From Streptosporangium saharense (lineage in GTDB: Bacteria > Actinomycetota > Actinomycetes > Streptosporangiales > Streptosporangiaceae), in NCBI RefSeq assembly GCF_014203715.1, contig NZ_JACHJP010000001.1:1094432-1158431 (forward strand): 64,000 nt of DNA, read 5' to 3'. Below, piece after piece: positions 63,505 to 64,000 of this stretch (positions are counted from its first letter, which is position 1; every line of letters starts with the position of its first letter). The notes below the pieces were generated by a model that worked only from the letters and a program-made list of their open reading frames with translations, searched no databases and was not told where the DNA came from. The translations under genes were made by a program, and so were the position numbers.

Positions 63505-63874
63505 ACCCTCCGCCCCGTTCGGGAGGGTTCAGGGTATTCATATCAGACGTGATCAGTGGGAAATGTCGTATCTGCGAGGATATTCGGAATTAGTTGTGGA
63601 TATTTTGTGCAGTGTCTCCGCTGTCACTTTCCGTGAGGCCTGCCCAGCGCCCCGCCCGCCGTACCCGCGCCTCGGACTGTGCAAGTGCGCGAGCCGTACG
63701 GCGGGCGGCCCGTGGGGGTGGTGACAGGGTGTGGTGACAGCGCCTGTCAGAGGCGGAAGGGCGGGCGGGGGTATGTCAGGGGCGATATGCGAAAGGGAAC
63801 GGCCGGACATTCGGCGGTCGCAATTCGTTTTCCGCCTTTTATGGATTCCGCGGTTGCACGCGGTATCCGGTAAG
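63505..63874. other. Intergenic region with an AT-rich part and a palindrome
   Basis: Bases 63540-63610 are markedly AT-rich for this genome and probably hold the promoter of the minus-strand LolA-like gene. The palindrome at 63652-63708 lies in the middle. From 63720 to 63874 I see no gene; the short frames there lack ribosome binding sites and family features. Confidence 0.5.
63652..63708. repeat. Palindrome of the GTACGGCGG family
   Basis: The perfect 13-bp arms CCGCCCGCCGTAC (63652-63664) and GTACGGCGGGCGG (63696-63708) enclose a 31-base loop. Arms of the same type occur at 5541-5579, 12271-12306 and 45168-45214. Confidence 0.8.
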
Positions 63875-64000
63875 TCAGCCGCGGCTGGAAGTGCCGAGGG
63901 TCGTCTCCCGGCGTTCGACGGGGGCCTCGGGAGCCTTGGGGGACTCCTCGGTGGGGACGAGGCCCGACCTGGCGCTCTCGGCGGAGGAGTGCGGCGCGCG
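63875..64000 (-). CDS. Partial CDS, C-terminal tail of an unknown protein
   Basis: The minus strand is open from the right edge to a TGA at 63875-63877, giving 41 residues rich in Pro, Glu and Ser (PTEESPKAPEAPVERRE, ending TSSRG). The composition is that of a disordered cytoplasmic tail. No family can be assigned without the rest of the gene. Confidence 0.5.
   Translation of the reverse strand, partial: RAPHSSAESARSGLVPTEESPKAPEAPVERRETTLGTSSRG

Overview
The window is about 72% GC and comes from an actinobacterium. Dense high-GC3 genes, GTG starts, a WhiB regulator, a BldC-like regulator, XRE/DUF5753 and DUF6879 regulator pairs, a PcrA helicase and many Cro/C1-type regulators all fit a filamentous actinomycete, with Streptosporangiales as my best guess. 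No rRNA, tRNA, CRISPR array, integrase or transposase was seen.

Layout. 1-9.5 kb: a partial gene, a DUF4394 secreted protein, a GlxA regulator with a cysteine hydrolase, a TPP-riboswitch-controlled thiC, a DUF5335 protein, a NarL-type two-component system, a secreted alpha/beta hydrolase and a frameshifted VOC gene. 9.6-19.1 kb: an HTH/PIN toxin-antitoxin-like pair, a PLP decarboxylase, tandem repeats with a strong terminator, a small secreted protein, a DUF885 peptidase-like protein, guaA, and an acyltransferase that overlaps a polysaccharide deacetylase tail to tail. 19.3-26.1 kb: a surface-polymer locus with a CDP-alcohol phosphatidyltransferase, two tandem sulfotransferases, a GT4 glycosyltransferase and a GT2/CDP-glycerol glycerophosphotransferase fusion. 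26.3-34.0 kb: a large LuxR ATPase regulator and a form II CO-dehydrogenase-like (molybdenum hydroxylase) operon in the order S-L-M-G.

34.0-49.9 kb is the accessory part, with repeated and decayed modules and locally lower GC. It holds three PIMT-like methyltransferases of the kind found in RiPP clusters, a relic of an ATP-grasp peptide ligase, one intact XRE regulator module and two broken copies of it, an intact DUF6879/XRE pair with a partial copy, and two small genes interrupted by in-frame TAG codons. It ends in a compact cassette: small proteins, a BldC-like regulator, a radical SAM/SPASM enzyme, a thymidylate-kinase-like kinase and an EEP-fold phosphohydrolase with ATGA overlaps, followed by CYTH and NUDIX genes. 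I consider this cassette the best candidate for an undescribed pathway, probably making or clearing a modified nucleotide or phosphorylated small molecule; its product cannot be read from sequence.

50-64 kb returns to core-like content: a LiaFSR-like envelope stress system built from PspC proteins, a GCS2-type ligase, WhiB, a CPBP protease, a secreted M1 aminopeptidase, a PIG-L deacetylase, pcrA, two tandem secreted LolA-like proteins and a partial gene at the right edge.

Two genome-scale signals also stand out: the palindrome CCGTACGG is far commoner than composition predicts, and a family of intergenic palindromes shares GTACGGCGG-type arms.
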